From Microcoleus sp. AS-A8 (GTDB lineage: Bacteria > Cyanobacteriota > Cyanobacteriia > Cyanobacteriales > Coleofasciculaceae), in NCBI GenBank assembly GCA_039962225.1, contig JAMPKV010000007.1, positions 186,001 to 250,000 of the forward strand: 64,000 nucleotides of DNA, read 5' to 3'. The translations under genes and the position numbers were made by a program. Of this stretch, positions 1 through 9,847 are shown piece by piece; positions within the stretch are counted from its first letter, which is position 1, and every line of letters begins with the position of its first letter. Under the pieces are notes generated by a model that saw nothing but the letters and a program-made list of their open reading frames with translations, had not been told where the DNA came from and did not search any database.

Positions 1-250
1 CTGTATTTTTGGTGTGACTTTCGATGAGTCGGCCAACTACCTCTAAATGGCTAAACTCTTCTATGGCAATATCTTGGAGCATATCCCGAATACCGGCGTT
101 TTCACAATGAAACGACTGCACCCAGTATTGCAAAGCGGCTGTAAGCTCACCCGTGGCTCCACCAAACTGTTCTAAAAGCAGTTGGGCAAACTGAGGATTG
201 GGTGCATCGACTTTTACCGGATGCATGATTAGTTTTTTGTGAAAAAACAT
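1..250 (-). CDS. Manganese catalase, N-terminal part (runs off window)
   Basis: This would disproportionate hydrogen peroxide with a dimanganese centre held in a ferritin-like four-helix fold. About 83 residues are present, starting MFFHKK; the rest lies beyond the left edge. The metal-ligand region is recognisable: a Glu at residue 35 in GGATGELTAAL and an EEFSHLE motif at residues 64-70, matching the family's E...EExxH pattern. An AAAGGAG ribosome site lies about 11 bases upstream of the ATG and supports this start. The family call is from recognition of these motifs; function is inferred. Confidence 0.85.
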   Translation of the reverse strand, partial: MFFHKKLIMHPVKVDAPNPQFAQLLLEQFGGATGELTAALQYWVQSFHCENAGIRDMLQDIAIEEFSHLEVVGRLIESHTKNT

Positions 251-613
251 GATGTGTAAATCTCCTTTATTGTGCTGAGGGAATGAGCCATTGTCAATTG
301 GGGATTAACCCAGTTTTTGTCATCAACTCTTACCCTTTTAAGGCTTCTGAAAATCAAACAAGAATTACGGATGAAGCCGTAATTAGCTATTAAACCAAAA
401 TTTCACTTTTCCAGCTTAAGTTAAGGCTATCGCCCTAACCTGCATCATCAGATAGAGTTGGCTATCTGAACTCTATAACTAAAGAATGAGATTTAGAGAT
501 ATTTCTAGCCGTGGCAATTTTCGGTTGAACGGAAATCAGGGTAATCGGTAATGGGTAATAGAGATAATGTCTAGATTCTGAGCAATAACCAACGACGCAA
601 GACTATACAAAAG
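251..613. other. Intergenic, promoter region of the Mn catalase
   Basis: The 363 bases hold the ribosome site and presumably the promoter of the catalase, plus the 3' flank of the kinase gene. I see no open frame with coding character and no clear terminator. Confidence 0.4.
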
Positions 614-1987
614 CTAAGTAATGCCGCATTCTTCAAGTTTTTCGGCTAAAACACTGGCATGATTCCACCAACAGTAGCCACCAATCCATCGCCGTGAGGG
701 CAAATGTCCTATCGGTGCTCTCCGATTAAATGTTAATGAGGAATCGAGATCAGACGGATTGTGGATAGGCCAACCCACGCGCTCACAAAAACTGGGATAA
801 TCTTTTCCTACATCTTCATAGATATACTTCTGGATGCTTAAGCCAAAACGCCTGTTACTGTACTTGACCCAAAGCTGGTCAATGAGCCACAAATCCTCAC
901 AGGGCAATTTTTCAATATCGCCACTGGTTAGGTAATAACCCAATCGCTTGCCTAACGCTTGACACAGAAGAATCCAGGTTTGTTGGTCTGCTTCTTGCCA
1001 TTTATTTCGGGTTAATAAATTTTGCAATAACGTGTAGTCAACACCTACTTTTGAAACTAAAGCTTGACCATTAATCCCGCGTTTATGATTATAGATTATT
1101 TTAGGATTGAAATTCAAATATTGCAAGACAGAATCAGCTGATTTAAAGCGATCTTTAATCGGATTTTGCAATAACTTATCCAAGATTTTACCCAGCCGAT
1201 CGCTTACACGCTTTTCCGATGGCAAGAAATCACGCCACACCCAACAGCCATTAATTGAATCAAACAAATCCAGCGGCGAAATCTCAGTTAGCAAGTGGAT
1301 ACAAGTCACACCTAAACTATAGAGATCACTCGCAGGAAAGACTTTTCCTTTAATCTGTTCGGGGGGCATATATTCCGGACTGCCCGTAATTGTGCCTGTT
1401 TGCCAGAAGGCTGTATCAGAAAGAAGCTTAGCCACGCCAAAATCAATCAATACCAATTTTTTATCCTCGCGACGGCGGATAATGTTGGCGGGCTTAATAT
1501 CCCGATGAATGACTTTATTGCCATGAATATATTGTAAAACTGGTAACAGATCTTGCAATAATTGCCAAATTTGTGCTTCGTTATAAGTACCTTTAGCTTC
1601 TAATTCTTGCTTAATAGTTTGTCCATTAATTAACTCCTGTACCAGATAAAGCTGTCGATTTTGTTCAAAGTGTGCCCAAAGAGTGGGAATTTGGGCATGT
1701 TTGCCCAGTTCATCTAATCGCACGGCTTCTTGCCGGAACAGTTCCGTGGCTTTTTTGGCAACCAAACTGTTTGGATGCTGAAGGTAGAGTTGCTTAATCA
1801 CACACTGAGGTTTGGAGGGAATATGCTCATCCACCGCTAAAAATGTTTTGCCAAATCCACCAGAACCAATGGGTTTAATCGAGCGATATCGCTCTTTGAG
1901 CCATAATTTAGTGCCACAGCTGAGACAATATCGAGCTGAATCTGGATTTTGAGGAGAAAGACATCCAGGAGTGACACAATAAGTCAT
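614..1987 (-). CDS. Serine/threonine protein kinase with C-terminal GUN4 domain
   Basis: The 457-residue protein starts with a small zinc-ribbon-like Cys4 segment (Cys4, Cys9, Cys21, Cys24), followed by a Hanks-type kinase domain: glycine loop IGSGGFGKT near residue 41, a Lys in CVIKQL, the catalytic loop VIHRDIKPANI, DFG in LIDFGVAK, and GSPEYMPPEQ. From about residue 315 to the end is a GUN4 domain with the typical LPCEDLWLIDQLWVKYS stretch. GUN4 binds porphyrins and stimulates Mg-chelatase, so the fusion may couple tetrapyrrole state to phosphorylation; that link is inference. No membrane segment is seen. The gene ends far from its neighbours and is probably monocistronic. Confidence 0.9.
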   Translation of the reverse strand: MTYCVTPGCLSPQNPDSARYCLSCGTKLWLKERYRSIKPIGSGGFGKTFLAVDEHIPSKPQCVIKQLYLQHPNSLVAKKATELFRQEAVRLDELGKHAQIPTLWAHFEQNRQLYLVQELINGQTIKQELEAKGTYNEAQIWQLLQDLLPVLQYIHGNKVIHRDIKPANIIRRREDKKLVLIDFGVAKLLSDTAFWQTGTITGSPEYMPPEQIKGKVFPASDLYSLGVTCIHLLTEISPLDLFDSINGCWVWRDFLPSEKRVSDRLGKILDKLLQNPIKDRFKSADSVLQYLNFNPKIIYNHKRGINGQALVSKVGVDYTLLQNLLTRNKWQEADQQTWILLCQALGKRLGYYLTSGDIEKLPCEDLWLIDQLWVKYSNRRFGLSIQKYIYEDVGKDYPSFCERVGWPIHNPSDLDSSLTFNRRAPIGHLPSRRWIGGYCWWNHASVLAEKLEECGIT

Positions 1988-2104
1988 GGCTAATGTTGTA
2001 AGAGCTTAGGGGTTAATTAGCGGGGACTGGTATTTGGCACTGGGTGATCTTCGAGTACTTCCCCATTTCCAATTCCTAACTCCCAATTCCCCTCAACCCT
2101 AGTA

Positions 2105-2485
2105 TTACTTTTCCTCCGCCCGATAGATGTAAAAGTTTTGAAAAACTCCCAATGTATCAAACTGATAAGCAGGTAAGAAGGGGCCAATGTCTAAATTGGT
2201 GCGATAAACACTGAAAAAAACAAAGTTATACTGCTGTGTCGATTGGGTAAGAATTTGCTCGATTTGCGGGCGTCCCGTGTCAACTAGAGATTTACATTGA
2301 CTACGGAGGGCGTTCCCGAAGACGCTGGGGGCTTGCATACAGGCTTCGTCTTTGAGATAGGTGCTGAGTGTCTCAACTGCATACTGCTCATAGGAGTCCT
2401 TACCGGGATTGGTAAGTGCCATCGACACTCCCAGCCCAATTAGAGCGACTCCACCCATTGCTGCAACAACCTGTAAAAACTTCAT
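2105..2485 (-). CDS. DUF4359-like small membrane-anchored or secreted protein
   Basis: This is about 126 residues. The N-terminus MKFLQVVAAMGGVALIGLGV is a single hydrophobic signal or anchor segment, followed by a soluble domain containing NPGKDSYEQYAVETLSTYLKD and two Cys. The pattern resembles the cyanobacterial DUF4359 family, whose function is unknown. I chose the ATG that places the hydrophobic segment at the very start; a GTG 24 bases upstream is possible. No Shine-Dalgarno sequence is obvious at either. Confidence 0.65.
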   Translation of the reverse strand: MKFLQVVAAMGGVALIGLGVSMALTNPGKDSYEQYAVETLSTYLKDEACMQAPSVFGNALRSQCKSLVDTGRPQIEQILTQSTQQYNFVFFSVYRTNLDIGPFLPAYQFDTLGVFQNFYIYRAEEK

Positions 2486-2621
2486 GTTATTTGGGAACCA
2501 TCTATCCACTATGACTACATCTTCTGACCTTGGAGTTCCTGGTTGGACAACAAAAGAAGAACAACTTTATGAAAACACTAGATCGACAACCAACATAGAT
2601 GCTATACTAGGCAATGCAATG

Positions 2622-2694
2622 GCGAGCGTAGCCAAGTGGTTAAGGCAGTGGTTTGTGGTACCACCATTCGTGGGTTCAAGTCCCATCGTTCGCC
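2622..2694 (+). tRNA. tRNA-His (GTG anticodon)
   Basis: The acceptor strands GCGAGCG (2622-2628) and CGTTCGC (2687-2693) pair over seven positions with one G-U. The anticodon loop reads GTG, and the T arm contains GTGGGTTCAAGTCCCAT. The base before the acceptor is G (2621) and the discriminator is C (2694), the G-1:C73 identity pair of histidine tRNAs. CCA is not encoded. Confidence 0.95.
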
Positions 2695-2861
2695 CTGATT
2701 TTACAAAAAAAGTGATGAGTATGCTTCTTGGTTCTACGCCAAGAACACGTAGTGCCGACTGGCAGAAATAATCCACCCGTTTTTTGTAGGTGTTTCTCCC
2801 ATTCTCACTCTCATCTCCACTCCCTTCCTTTCACCTGGCTGGTGGGATTGGCCGCCTTGCA

Positions 2862-5800
2862 CTAGGGCTTTTTAGGGGGTTGTTGGATGGGAATCTGAAT
2901 CACAAACTCAGTCCCTTGACCCAACTGGCTATAGCAGTGTAGTTGACCCCCGTGCTTTTCCACGACAATCTGATAACTAATCGACAACCCCAAGCCTGTA
3001 CCCGTTCCCACGGGTTTGGTCGTAAAGAACGGGTCGAAGAGTCTAGCTTTGACATCTTCGGCGATTCCTGGGCCGTTATCGGCAATGCGAATGGCGACCT
3101 CATAGTCGTTGCACAGTTCTGTACAGACTCGGATGTAGCTGGGATTGGCGTTGATTTGGCCAGGGGTTAGGGTTTGGTTTTGCTCATCAATGGCATCGAT
3201 CGCGTTGCTGAGTAAATTCATAAACACTTGGTTGAGCTGCCCTGCATAACACTCGACGAGTGGCAAGTTGCCATATTCTTTAATCACTTTAATTTCAGGA
3301 TGCCCTCCGGAAGCCTTCAGGCGATTTTGCAGAATCATCAGGGTACTATCGACACCTTCATGCAGATCGACGGGTTTAATTTCTGCTTCGGCAAAGCGGG
3401 AGAAATTCCGCAACGCGGCCACAATTTCACAAATCCGCTCGGCTCCAACCTTCATGGAACTTAGAAGTTTAGGTAAGTCTTCCAGCAGAAAATCCAAGTC
3501 AATCGCTGCAATTTCCCCCTCAATTTCTGGCACGGGATGGGGATAGTACTGCTGATAAAGCTGGAGTAAACCCAAAATGTCTTGGGCGTAGTCACTGGCA
3601 TGCATGAGATTGCCATAGATGAAGCTCACGGGGTTGTTAATTTCGTGAGCCACGCCAGCTACCAGTTGTCCCAGACTGGACATTTTTTCGCTCTGCACCA
3701 GTTGAGCTTGGGTTTGGCGAAGTTCAATCAAGGTTTGTTCGAGTTGTTGAGCTTGTGATTGGGCGTGTGCCATTGCCGTACAACTTTGCTTGTAGAGTTC
3801 GGCTTGTTGCAAAGCGATCGCTAACTGGTCTGCTACCTTACAAATTAATTCCACCTGGGAATCCTGCCAATGGTACGATTCAGTATTCATCACCAGCGCT
3901 AGTGCCCCCCACATGGAGTCACTAAAGTGCAGTGGCACCATTAACCAAGGGCGCGGAAGTGTTGGAACACAGCCGTTGTTGACCTCATCCTGCAAAAGAT
4001 GAATATCGTCAATCCGAACAACTTCTAATCGCTTGAGTCGGTCAGCGATCGGATTATTTTCATCAGAAATTTCCAGACTTTGGCACACTGGAGTAGATAA
4101 GCCTTTGCAAGACTCAGCAACACTAACCCACAGCTTCTGTTCAGGTAAGTATTGCATGATTTGAACGCAGTCTACTTCTAGTAGGTTCTCAATCTCACAA
4201 GTAGCTGTAGAAAAAATGGTTTGTAAGTCTAAAGAACGACGGATGGCTTGAGTCAGTTGATTGAGAGCTTGTTCCCGTTGACGCTGATACTGAGCTTGTT
4301 CATAAAGTTGGCTTTGCTGGAGGGCGATCGCAACTTGGGAGGCTAAGGACGTGAGCAAGTCCATCTCCCATTGTCCCCATGTCCGGGGTTCCGTGCAGTG
4401 ATGAGCAATCAGCAATCCCCACAATCGATTTGGGATGGGAGCATCCTCTTTATCCCCCTCTGGGCAAGGGGAAGTTTGATTCTGAAGGGTTTGTTCGTTC
4501 TGTAGAATCGGCACGACGAGGTTCGCTCGCACCTGCAACTGAGTCAGTAAATTCAAATGACACGGGTCTATATTGGCGGTGTAGATATCTTCGATCGCCT
4601 TGACCCGACCCTGTTGGTAAGGCACGATATAGGACTGCTTAAAACAAGGGTCATAAATGTTTCTTCCCAGAATCGAGAAGCAACTCGACGCCACAGATTC
4701 TACGACGACATTTCCACTCCAATCCGGCTCGAAGCGAAAAATCACGACTCGGTCTGTTTGCAGCACTTGTCGCACTTCATCTGCCGTCGCATTCAGGATT
4801 TCCTCCAGGTTTAACGATTGGCGAATGCGCCCTGAAATCGCGCTGACTAGGCGTTCCCGCTGAAACTGCTGCTGTAGGGAGGCTTCTGCCTGTTGGCGTT
4901 GAGCAATTTCTGTTTGGGCTTGTTGGTAAAGTTCAGATTGCTGAATGGCGATCGCTGCTTGGGTGGCGAGGGAAGTGAGTAAATCAATTTCCAACGACTG
5001 CCACGTCCGGGATTTGGAACATTGTTGGGCAACTAACAACCCCCACAATTGCTCTTCATGAACCATTGGCACGACGAGGTTCGCTCTCACTTGAAACTGA
5101 GCGAGTAGATCGCGGTGACAGGGTGTTAAATTTGCGGTGTAGATATCTTCTATCGCCTGAACTCTCCCTTGTTTGTATAGGGTGATATAGGCTTGTGCAA
5201 AGTGACGGTCATCAATGCTGATTCCTGAAATCGGCCTCCAGTCAGAGTCTACCGATTCTACGACAATCACCCCACTGCCATCGGCATGAAGGCGGAAGAT
5301 AATCACGCGATCGCAGGCTAAAACCTGCCGCACTTCATCCACCGTGGTGTTGAGAATTTTGTCCAGGTTTAAGGACTGATGAATGCGTTGTGCGATCGCC
5401 CCTAACAACTGCTGCCGGAGAAATTGCTGTTGCAGTGCTTCTTCTGAGTGCTGACGACTCTCCTCTACAGTAGCCATCAACGACAACTGACTCTGTTGCT
5501 TTACTTCCTGGGCTTGCTTGTACTCGGTAATATCTTCACAAATTAGAGTGATAATTGGCTCGGATTGAGTGTTAGGCATTAAGCTAGCCTTGGCTCTCAC
5601 CCACAGCACGCTCCCATTCTTGCGGACAAGGCGAGTTTCCCATTGAGTAATCGGATGCGACTGTTGTTGTACTGCCGTCAATTTAGCTTGACCACTGGCT
5701 TGGTCTTGCCCATAAAAAACCTCGCTGATGGGCTGTTGGGCTAGCTCAAAAACCTCATAACCTAGACAATCAGAGGCGAATTGGCTGACTGCTATCATGA

Positions 5801-6026
5801 TTTTCGCGGAGTTGAGCGCGAAACAAATGCAGGGAAGACGATCGTAGAGGGTAAGAAGGTCTTCTACATCTACTCTCTTGGGCTGTAGGGTTTGGAAGTC
5901 TTCAGTCTGATCCGTTTTTTGAGCAAAGTTAATGGGCTGAAGCGGTCTGAGGTCGGCTTGATTCTGAGGAGACTCATGCCACTTAAATAGATGATCGAGG
6001 TTCATTTCTCCGTTTCCAACCCTCAA
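2862..6026 (-). CDS. PAS-GAF-GAF-GAF sensor histidine kinase with cyanobacteriochrome motifs
   Basis: The 1054-residue cytosolic protein has no membrane segment. Order: PAS (about 55-170), GAF1 (205-365), GAF2 (390-570), GAF3 (590-745), coiled coil, HisKA with phospho-acceptor His794 in GVAHEINNP, and HATPase with N box ([10 protein letters not shown]), DNGPGIAE and [12 protein letters not shown]2 has DPCF at 459-462 and Cys-His at 489-490. The 28-residue cysteine spacing is that of DXCF cyanobacteriochromes, so a blue/green-type bilin photoreceptor is likely. GAF1 keeps Cys303-His304 but has His275 in place of the first Cys (DDRHF). GAF2 also carries an extra segment of about 22 residues near 512-534. 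No response-regulator partner is adjacent. Light sensing is inferred. Confidence 0.9.
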   Translation of the reverse strand: MRVGNGEMNLDHLFKWHESPQNQADLRPLQPINFAQKTDQTEDFQTLQPKRVDVEDLLTLYDRLPCICFALNSAKIMIAVSQFASDCLGYEVFELAQQPISEVFYGQDQASGQAKLTAVQQQSHPITQWETRLVRKNGSVLWVRAKASLMPNTQSEPIITLICEDITEYKQAQEVKQQSQLSLMATVEESRQHSEEALQQQFLRQQLLGAIAQRIHQSLNLDKILNTTVDEVRQVLACDRVIIFRLHADGSGVIVVESVDSDWRPISGISIDDRHFAQAYITLYKQGRVQAIEDIYTANLTPCHRDLLAQFQVRANLVVPMVHEEQLWGLLVAQQCSKSRTWQSLEIDLLTSLATQAAIAIQQSELYQQAQTEIAQRQQAEASLQQQFQRERLVSAISGRIRQSLNLEEILNATADEVRQVLQTDRVVIFRFEPDWSGNVVVESVASSCFSILGRNIYDPCFKQSYIVPYQQGRVKAIEDIYTANIDPCHLNLLTQLQVRANLVVPILQNEQTLQNQTSPCPEGDKEDAPIPNRLWGLLIAHHCTEPRTWGQWEMDLLTSLASQVAIALQQSQLYEQAQYQRQREQALNQLTQAIRRSLDLQTIFSTATCEIENLLEVDCVQIMQYLPEQKLWVSVAESCKGLSTPVCQSLEISDENNPIADRLKRLEVVRIDDIHLLQDEVNNGCVPTLPRPWLMVPLHFSDSMWGALALVMNTESYHWQDSQVELICKVADQLAIALQQAELYKQSCTAMAHAQSQAQQLEQTLIELRQTQAQLVQSEKMSSLGQLVAGVAHEINNPVSFIYGNLMHASDYAQDILGLLQLYQQYYPHPVPEIEGEIAAIDLDFLLEDLPKLLSSMKVGAERICEIVAALRNFSRFAEAEIKPVDLHEGVDSTLMILQNRLKASGGHPEIKVIKEYGNLPLVECYAGQLNQVFMNLLSNAIDAIDEQNQTLTPGQINANPSYIRVCTELCNDYEVAIRIADNGPGIAEDVKARLFDPFFTTKPVGTGTGLGLSISYQIVVEKHGGQLHCYSQLGQGTEFVIQIPIQQPPKKP

Positions 6027-6409
6027 AGTACTAGCCTATTTAAAAGTTAGGTCAATTCTTTGATAAATTATTGGTATTTTTAATATTATTAAAGATTAGT
6101 TAAAAAACATCATTATTAACTTCGTATTGAACTCTGTTGAGCAAACAATTGTGACAATTGTGGGTAAAACCCTTTTATTTTTCGTTGGGGGCACGAACAA
6201 AAGTTGTTCTCTTTTCATAAAAAATAAAAAGAAGAGAACGGTATAAATCCTCTGGCTAGCCGTTCCTAACTTTGCAGGATTTATTTTATAGGTCAAAATC
6301 CGAGATGGATTCCTTCTTAAGGAGCAAGCTTTGATTCACGAGACGAAGCGGCCTGAGCTAGTTAGGACTGATATCAGGTCCGGTTGAATACTTACACTTT
6401 GGTGGCAAC

Positions 6410-6640
6410 AAGGCAGAAGGCAGAAGGCAGAGGGTGAATCCCAAAGTTGCATAAACAGTTTTGAGCAGGGACAAGGAAGACAAGGGAAGGAGGACAAGGG
6501 GGATAGTACTGAGACAAAAAAAGATATTTCCAAAAATGGGATGCTCCCGAAGGCAGAAGGCAGACCGGAGCTTTAGTGAGGACAGAGGGCAGAGGGCAGA
6601 AGGCAGTTCGCGCAGCGTTCTCCGCAGGAGTAGGCAGAAG
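6410..6640. repeat. Low-complexity AAGGCAGA repeats and dispersed-repeat copies
   Basis: Several GAAGGCAGA/GAGGGCAGA units occur in tandem. Positions 6492-6517 carry a 26-base core that recurs identically at 63048-63073. Positions 6601-6635 carry a 35-base unit (TTCGCGCAGCGTTCTCCG within it) repeated at 25234-25268. A related unit (GCAGACCGGAGC followed by GTGAGGACAG) recurs inverted near 49100-49160. Confidence 0.8.
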
Positions 6641-6727
6641 AAAAAAATACTTAAGCTGAAAAGGGGCTTATCAAAGCGGATTTGGTATCAGTCCTAATCG
6701 TGCTTGAGTGAAGGGCAAAAAAGATAC

Positions 6728-6751
6728 AGGGGCGTACAACAATACGCCCCT
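6728..6751. repeat. Palindromic dispersed repeat (GGGGCGTA/TACGCCCC)
   Basis: A perfect 8-bp inverted repeat with a 6-base loop, matching the common cyanobacterial hairpin family with GGGGCGTA arms. It lies just downstream of the minus-strand oxidoreductase gene and could act as a transcript-end hairpin for it, but there is no T-run. Confidence 0.6.
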
Positions 6752-6819
6752 ACCGCCAAAGGAGGTTACTTATGACCAAGTAGATGCCCCTGAAAGCTTA
6801 TGATTGTAGCACCTAAAAT

Positions 6820-7998
6820 CTAAATACAGGTGCGATCGCTAAAAGACAATTGACGAATAATCGGGTCATCTTTGCCAGTTGCCCAGTGGGCGAAACGCTG
6901 GGCTAGGGGGGGGACGAAGACCAGAGGGGTAGAAAATCCAGAAAATACATAAACTCCCTCTAGGTTAGGGAGTGACCCCACAACGGAAAGGCGATCGCGG
7001 CTGAATGCAACCAGGCAACAATACCAAGTTCCTGATAACTTTTCCAGGGGAGGTAAGATTTGCCCCACTTGGGTACGAATGGCGGCCTCACTTGCTGCTG
7101 CATCAACCGTAGCATAGGGTTCTGTTATCACGCGGCTGAGTTGACCCATTAGGAAACGACCATCCACAAACTGAACAGCACCCGGATCTAAAATGGGCGG
7201 TACTGGCTCATTTCCGGGTTCATCCCATAAGGAATCAACCTCCGCCTTGCTGGCTTGTGCTTCGAGTGCAAACCGCTTGGTATTGGCTGGCATCACGAGG
7301 GTTCGCAGTTGTAGGTCAACCGGCGGGGTTTCTATAATTTCCGCATGGGAAAAATACAACGGGACAGGAATTCCAGCCGTTTGGAGTAAGGCGCGACTTA
7401 ACCCTCCGGCACAAATCACCGTGTTGGCGGCGTGATAGGTTTGGTGGGCTGTTTTTACCCCTTCAATGCGAGTTCCTTGTTGCAGTAGTTTCACCACTTG
7501 AGTGATTTGAAGTTCTCCCCCACAACGGCGGAAGGCGTCGATGTAGGCTTGGGTGGTTTTTTCGGGATGGATGTGTCCGTGACGGAGTGTCAGGGCACCA
7601 GCGATCGCATTGGGATTGAGTAAAGGTTCCAGTTCACAGGCGTCTTCTACACTGAGTAAGCGAGGCGTAATGGCAAAACCTGCATAGTTAGCCGCTAGCT
7701 TTTCCGGGTTCTCTTCAGAAGCGATATATAACAGCAAATCGAGTTCCCGGAACTCGGTATCTGCGTCTAATTCCTCAGATAAGAGGCGGTGACGTTCAAT
7801 TCCTTCTTGGCATAACTGACGGGTTAATTCGGATGTGCCTGACCAGTAAGCGAGTCCCCCATAACTATAACGGGTGGCACCTTGTAGCGTGGCATCTTGT
7901 TCGAGGAGCAAGACACTGAAACCTTGGGTTGCCAGTTCATAACTGAGTGCTGCACCTGTAATACCGCCACCCACTACAATCCAGTCGTAAGTTTTCAT
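6820..7998 (-). CDS. FAD-dependent oxidoreductase, D-amino-acid/glycine oxidase (DAO) family
   Basis: About 392 residues. The N-terminal Rossmann FAD motif is DWIVVGGGITGAALSYELA, followed by the acidic end of strand 2 (LLLEQD). ATRYSYGGLAYW and a C-terminal VYVFSGFSTPLVF fit the DAO superfamily of amine and amino-acid oxidases. Substrate is unknown. I chose the ATG at MKTYDW, which starts directly at the FAD fold and has AAAGGA upstream; a longer frame begins in an ATGA overlap with the amidase stop. The close spacing points to an operon with the amidase, suggesting a shared role in breaking down nitrogenous compounds. Confidence 0.8.
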   Translation of the reverse strand: MKTYDWIVVGGGITGAALSYELATQGFSVLLLEQDATLQGATRYSYGGLAYWSGTSELTRQLCQEGIERHRLLSEELDADTEFRELDLLLYIASEENPEKLAANYAGFAITPRLLSVEDACELEPLLNPNAIAGALTLRHGHIHPEKTTQAYIDAFRRCGGELQITQVVKLLQQGTRIEGVKTAHQTYHAANTVICAGGLSRALLQTAGIPVPLYFSHAEIIETPPVDLQLRTLVMPANTKRFALEAQASKAEVDSLWDEPGNEPVPPILDPGAVQFVDGRFLMGQLSRVITEPYATVDAAASEAAIRTQVGQILPPLEKLSGTWYCCLVAFSRDRLSVVGSLPNLEGVYVFSGFSTPLVFVPPLAQRFAHWATGKDDPIIRQLSFSDRTCI

Positions 7999-8060
7999 GA
8001 AAGGGTTATTTCCTTTTGTCGTTCTCCTCACATCTAAGCGGAAATGGATGACGATAGTTC

Positions 8061-9455
8061 TCAAGCCACAACTGGGGCAGAAACAATTCCTTGGGCTTCA
8101 AGTACAGCGGCAACTCTTAACAGGAGTGCCTCATTATAAGGTGCAGCAATAATTTGTACTCCCAAGGGTAAGGCTCCAGCACGTTGAATGGGAACCGATA
8201 AGACGGGTAAACCAATAAAAGACAACGGTTGTGTGTACATTCCCAAATGAGCACGGATGGGCACTTCTTCGCCAGCAATGAGCATCGTTTGTTGTCCGAG
8301 TGGCGGGGCAGCACAAGGCGTTGTGGGAGCGAGAATAATATCAACAGTTTGCCAGATTTCTCGGAGGCGATCGCGATACCACTGCCTGAATCGTTGCGCT
8401 TGAACGTACCAATGAGACGGAATTAAGGCACTGGCTAAAAAGCGATCACGGGTAGCGGGATCAAAATCTTGAGGGCGCGATCGCAAGTTGGCAAAATGCA
8501 GATTAGCCCCTTCAGACGCGGTAATTATATAGGCTGCTGCCCTCGCCCGATGGGCTTCTGGGATTGTCACAGTTGCCGTAACCTGTAACGCCTGCGCAAC
8601 CTGGGCAACCGCTTCCAACGCTTCGGGTTGTGCCCCTTGGGCAAAATAGCCCTCCGCTACTGCAATTTGCAACCCCTCAATGCCGTGATTGAGTTGAGGC
8701 AAGCACAGTTCTGGGGGACGAGTGGTACAAACTGGGTCACTCTGATCTGCTCCTTGAAGGATATCAAAGGTTGCGGCAATATCCCGCACGGAACGCGCAA
8801 ACGGCCCAACATGGTCAAAGCTACTAGAAAATAAGGCCACCCCTGAGCGTGATAATCGCCCATAAGTCGGCTTAAAGCCGAAAATCCCGCACAGGGATGC
8901 GGGAACGCGGATGGAACCGTTGGTATCAGTTCCTAGCGTGAGAGGCACGAATCCCGCCGCCACCGCCGCCGCCGAACCGCCAGAGGAACCCCCAGCGATA
9001 CGGGTTGGATCGTGGGGATTGCGCGTAGCACCGTAATGATAATTTTCGGTCACAAATCCATAGGCGTACTCATCCATATTTAGGGCACCGACTAACACGG
9101 CACCCGCTTGTTGAAGTCGGGCAATTGCCGTGGCGTCCCGCGTAGCTGGGGGATGTTCGCTGTTGATTTTTGAGCCGGCTAGAGTGGTTAAACCGACGAT
9201 ATCGTAGAGGTTTTTCACCGCAAAGGGAACGCCAGCGAGAATGCCTGGATTTTTGCTTTGGGCAATAGTGCGATCGATTTTCTCGGCTTGTGCAAGTGCT
9301 GTCTGAGTCGTGACAGCCGTGAAACAATTAAAAAGTTCATTTTTAGCCGCTATTCGTTCTAATGCTGCCGTGACAACGGCGTTAGCACTCATTTCTCCCG
9401 AACGAACCGCTGTGGCAATAGCAATAGCGTCAGCTTGTTTCAAATCCATTGGCAA
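8061..9455 (-). CDS. Amidase-signature hydrolase, AtzE-like
   Basis: The 464-residue amidase-signature enzyme carries the expected Ser-cisSer-Lys machinery: Lys in [12 protein letters not shown], the [20 protein letters not shown] block, and [16 protein letters not shown]. This last stretch and GPFARS closely recall AtzE (1-carboxybiuret hydrolase), whose partner AtzG is a small protein; no AtzG-like gene is adjacent. The start [10 protein letters not shown] is typical of the family. It is the first gene of an apparent two-gene operon with the FAD oxidoreductase downstream. The amide substrate is not determined by sequence alone. Confidence 0.82.
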   Translation of the reverse strand: MPMDLKQADAIAIATAVRSGEMSANAVVTAALERIAAKNELFNCFTAVTTQTALAQAEKIDRTIAQSKNPGILAGVPFAVKNLYDIVGLTTLAGSKINSEHPPATRDATAIARLQQAGAVLVGALNMDEYAYGFVTENYHYGATRNPHDPTRIAGGSSGGSAAAVAAGFVPLTLGTDTNGSIRVPASLCGIFGFKPTYGRLSRSGVALFSSSFDHVGPFARSVRDIAATFDILQGADQSDPVCTTRPPELCLPQLNHGIEGLQIAVAEGYFAQGAQPEALEAVAQVAQALQVTATVTIPEAHRARAAAYIITASEGANLHFANLRSRPQDFDPATRDRFLASALIPSHWYVQAQRFRQWYRDRLREIWQTVDIILAPTTPCAAPPLGQQTMLIAGEEVPIRAHLGMYTQPLSFIGLPVLSVPIQRAGALPLGVQIIAAPYNEALLLRVAAVLEAQGIVSAPVVA

Positions 9456-9847
9456 AATGTGCGGGATAAATTAGATTTTTGACTATAGAATACGAGAGTC
9501 ATTTTGCCAGATTAGTAACTCATAAAACCTAAAAATTAACTGATAAAGTTTATTATTTTATTCTTACAGAAGACATGCATAAATAAGGAAGCAACGGGAG
9601 ACAAGTCAATAAGGGAAGTTGTCACCCTGGACGCTTGCAACCCTTCGCTTTGCCTAGAGCGTGAACTACTGATGACTAACGTTACAGTTTTGGGAACCAA
9701 CGAGCTGAACCTTAGGCTTGGCGAGTACAACTAGGACATCAAATTCAAAACCCTTAAAATTTACCCTCGGTTTCGACTCAATCAACTTCTACTCAGGCTG
9801 ATGGGGAACTATGAAATCCAACCCAATATATTGAGTGGCTCTCCAAG
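9456..9847. other. Intergenic region between divergent genes
   Basis: This holds the amidase promoter side and the sequence before the pentapeptide gene. From 9815 the frame of the downstream gene is already open and encodes NPTQYIEWLSK, which reads like the end of a kinase domain. Nothing else is recognised. Confidence 0.4.

Larger units (their letters stand above)
6027..6819. other. Long intergenic region with dispersed repeats
   Basis: AT-rich upstream of the histidine kinase, then packed with low-complexity and dispersed repeats between about 6410 and 6750. No convincing gene is present; the open frames here are translations of repeats. Confidence 0.6.
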
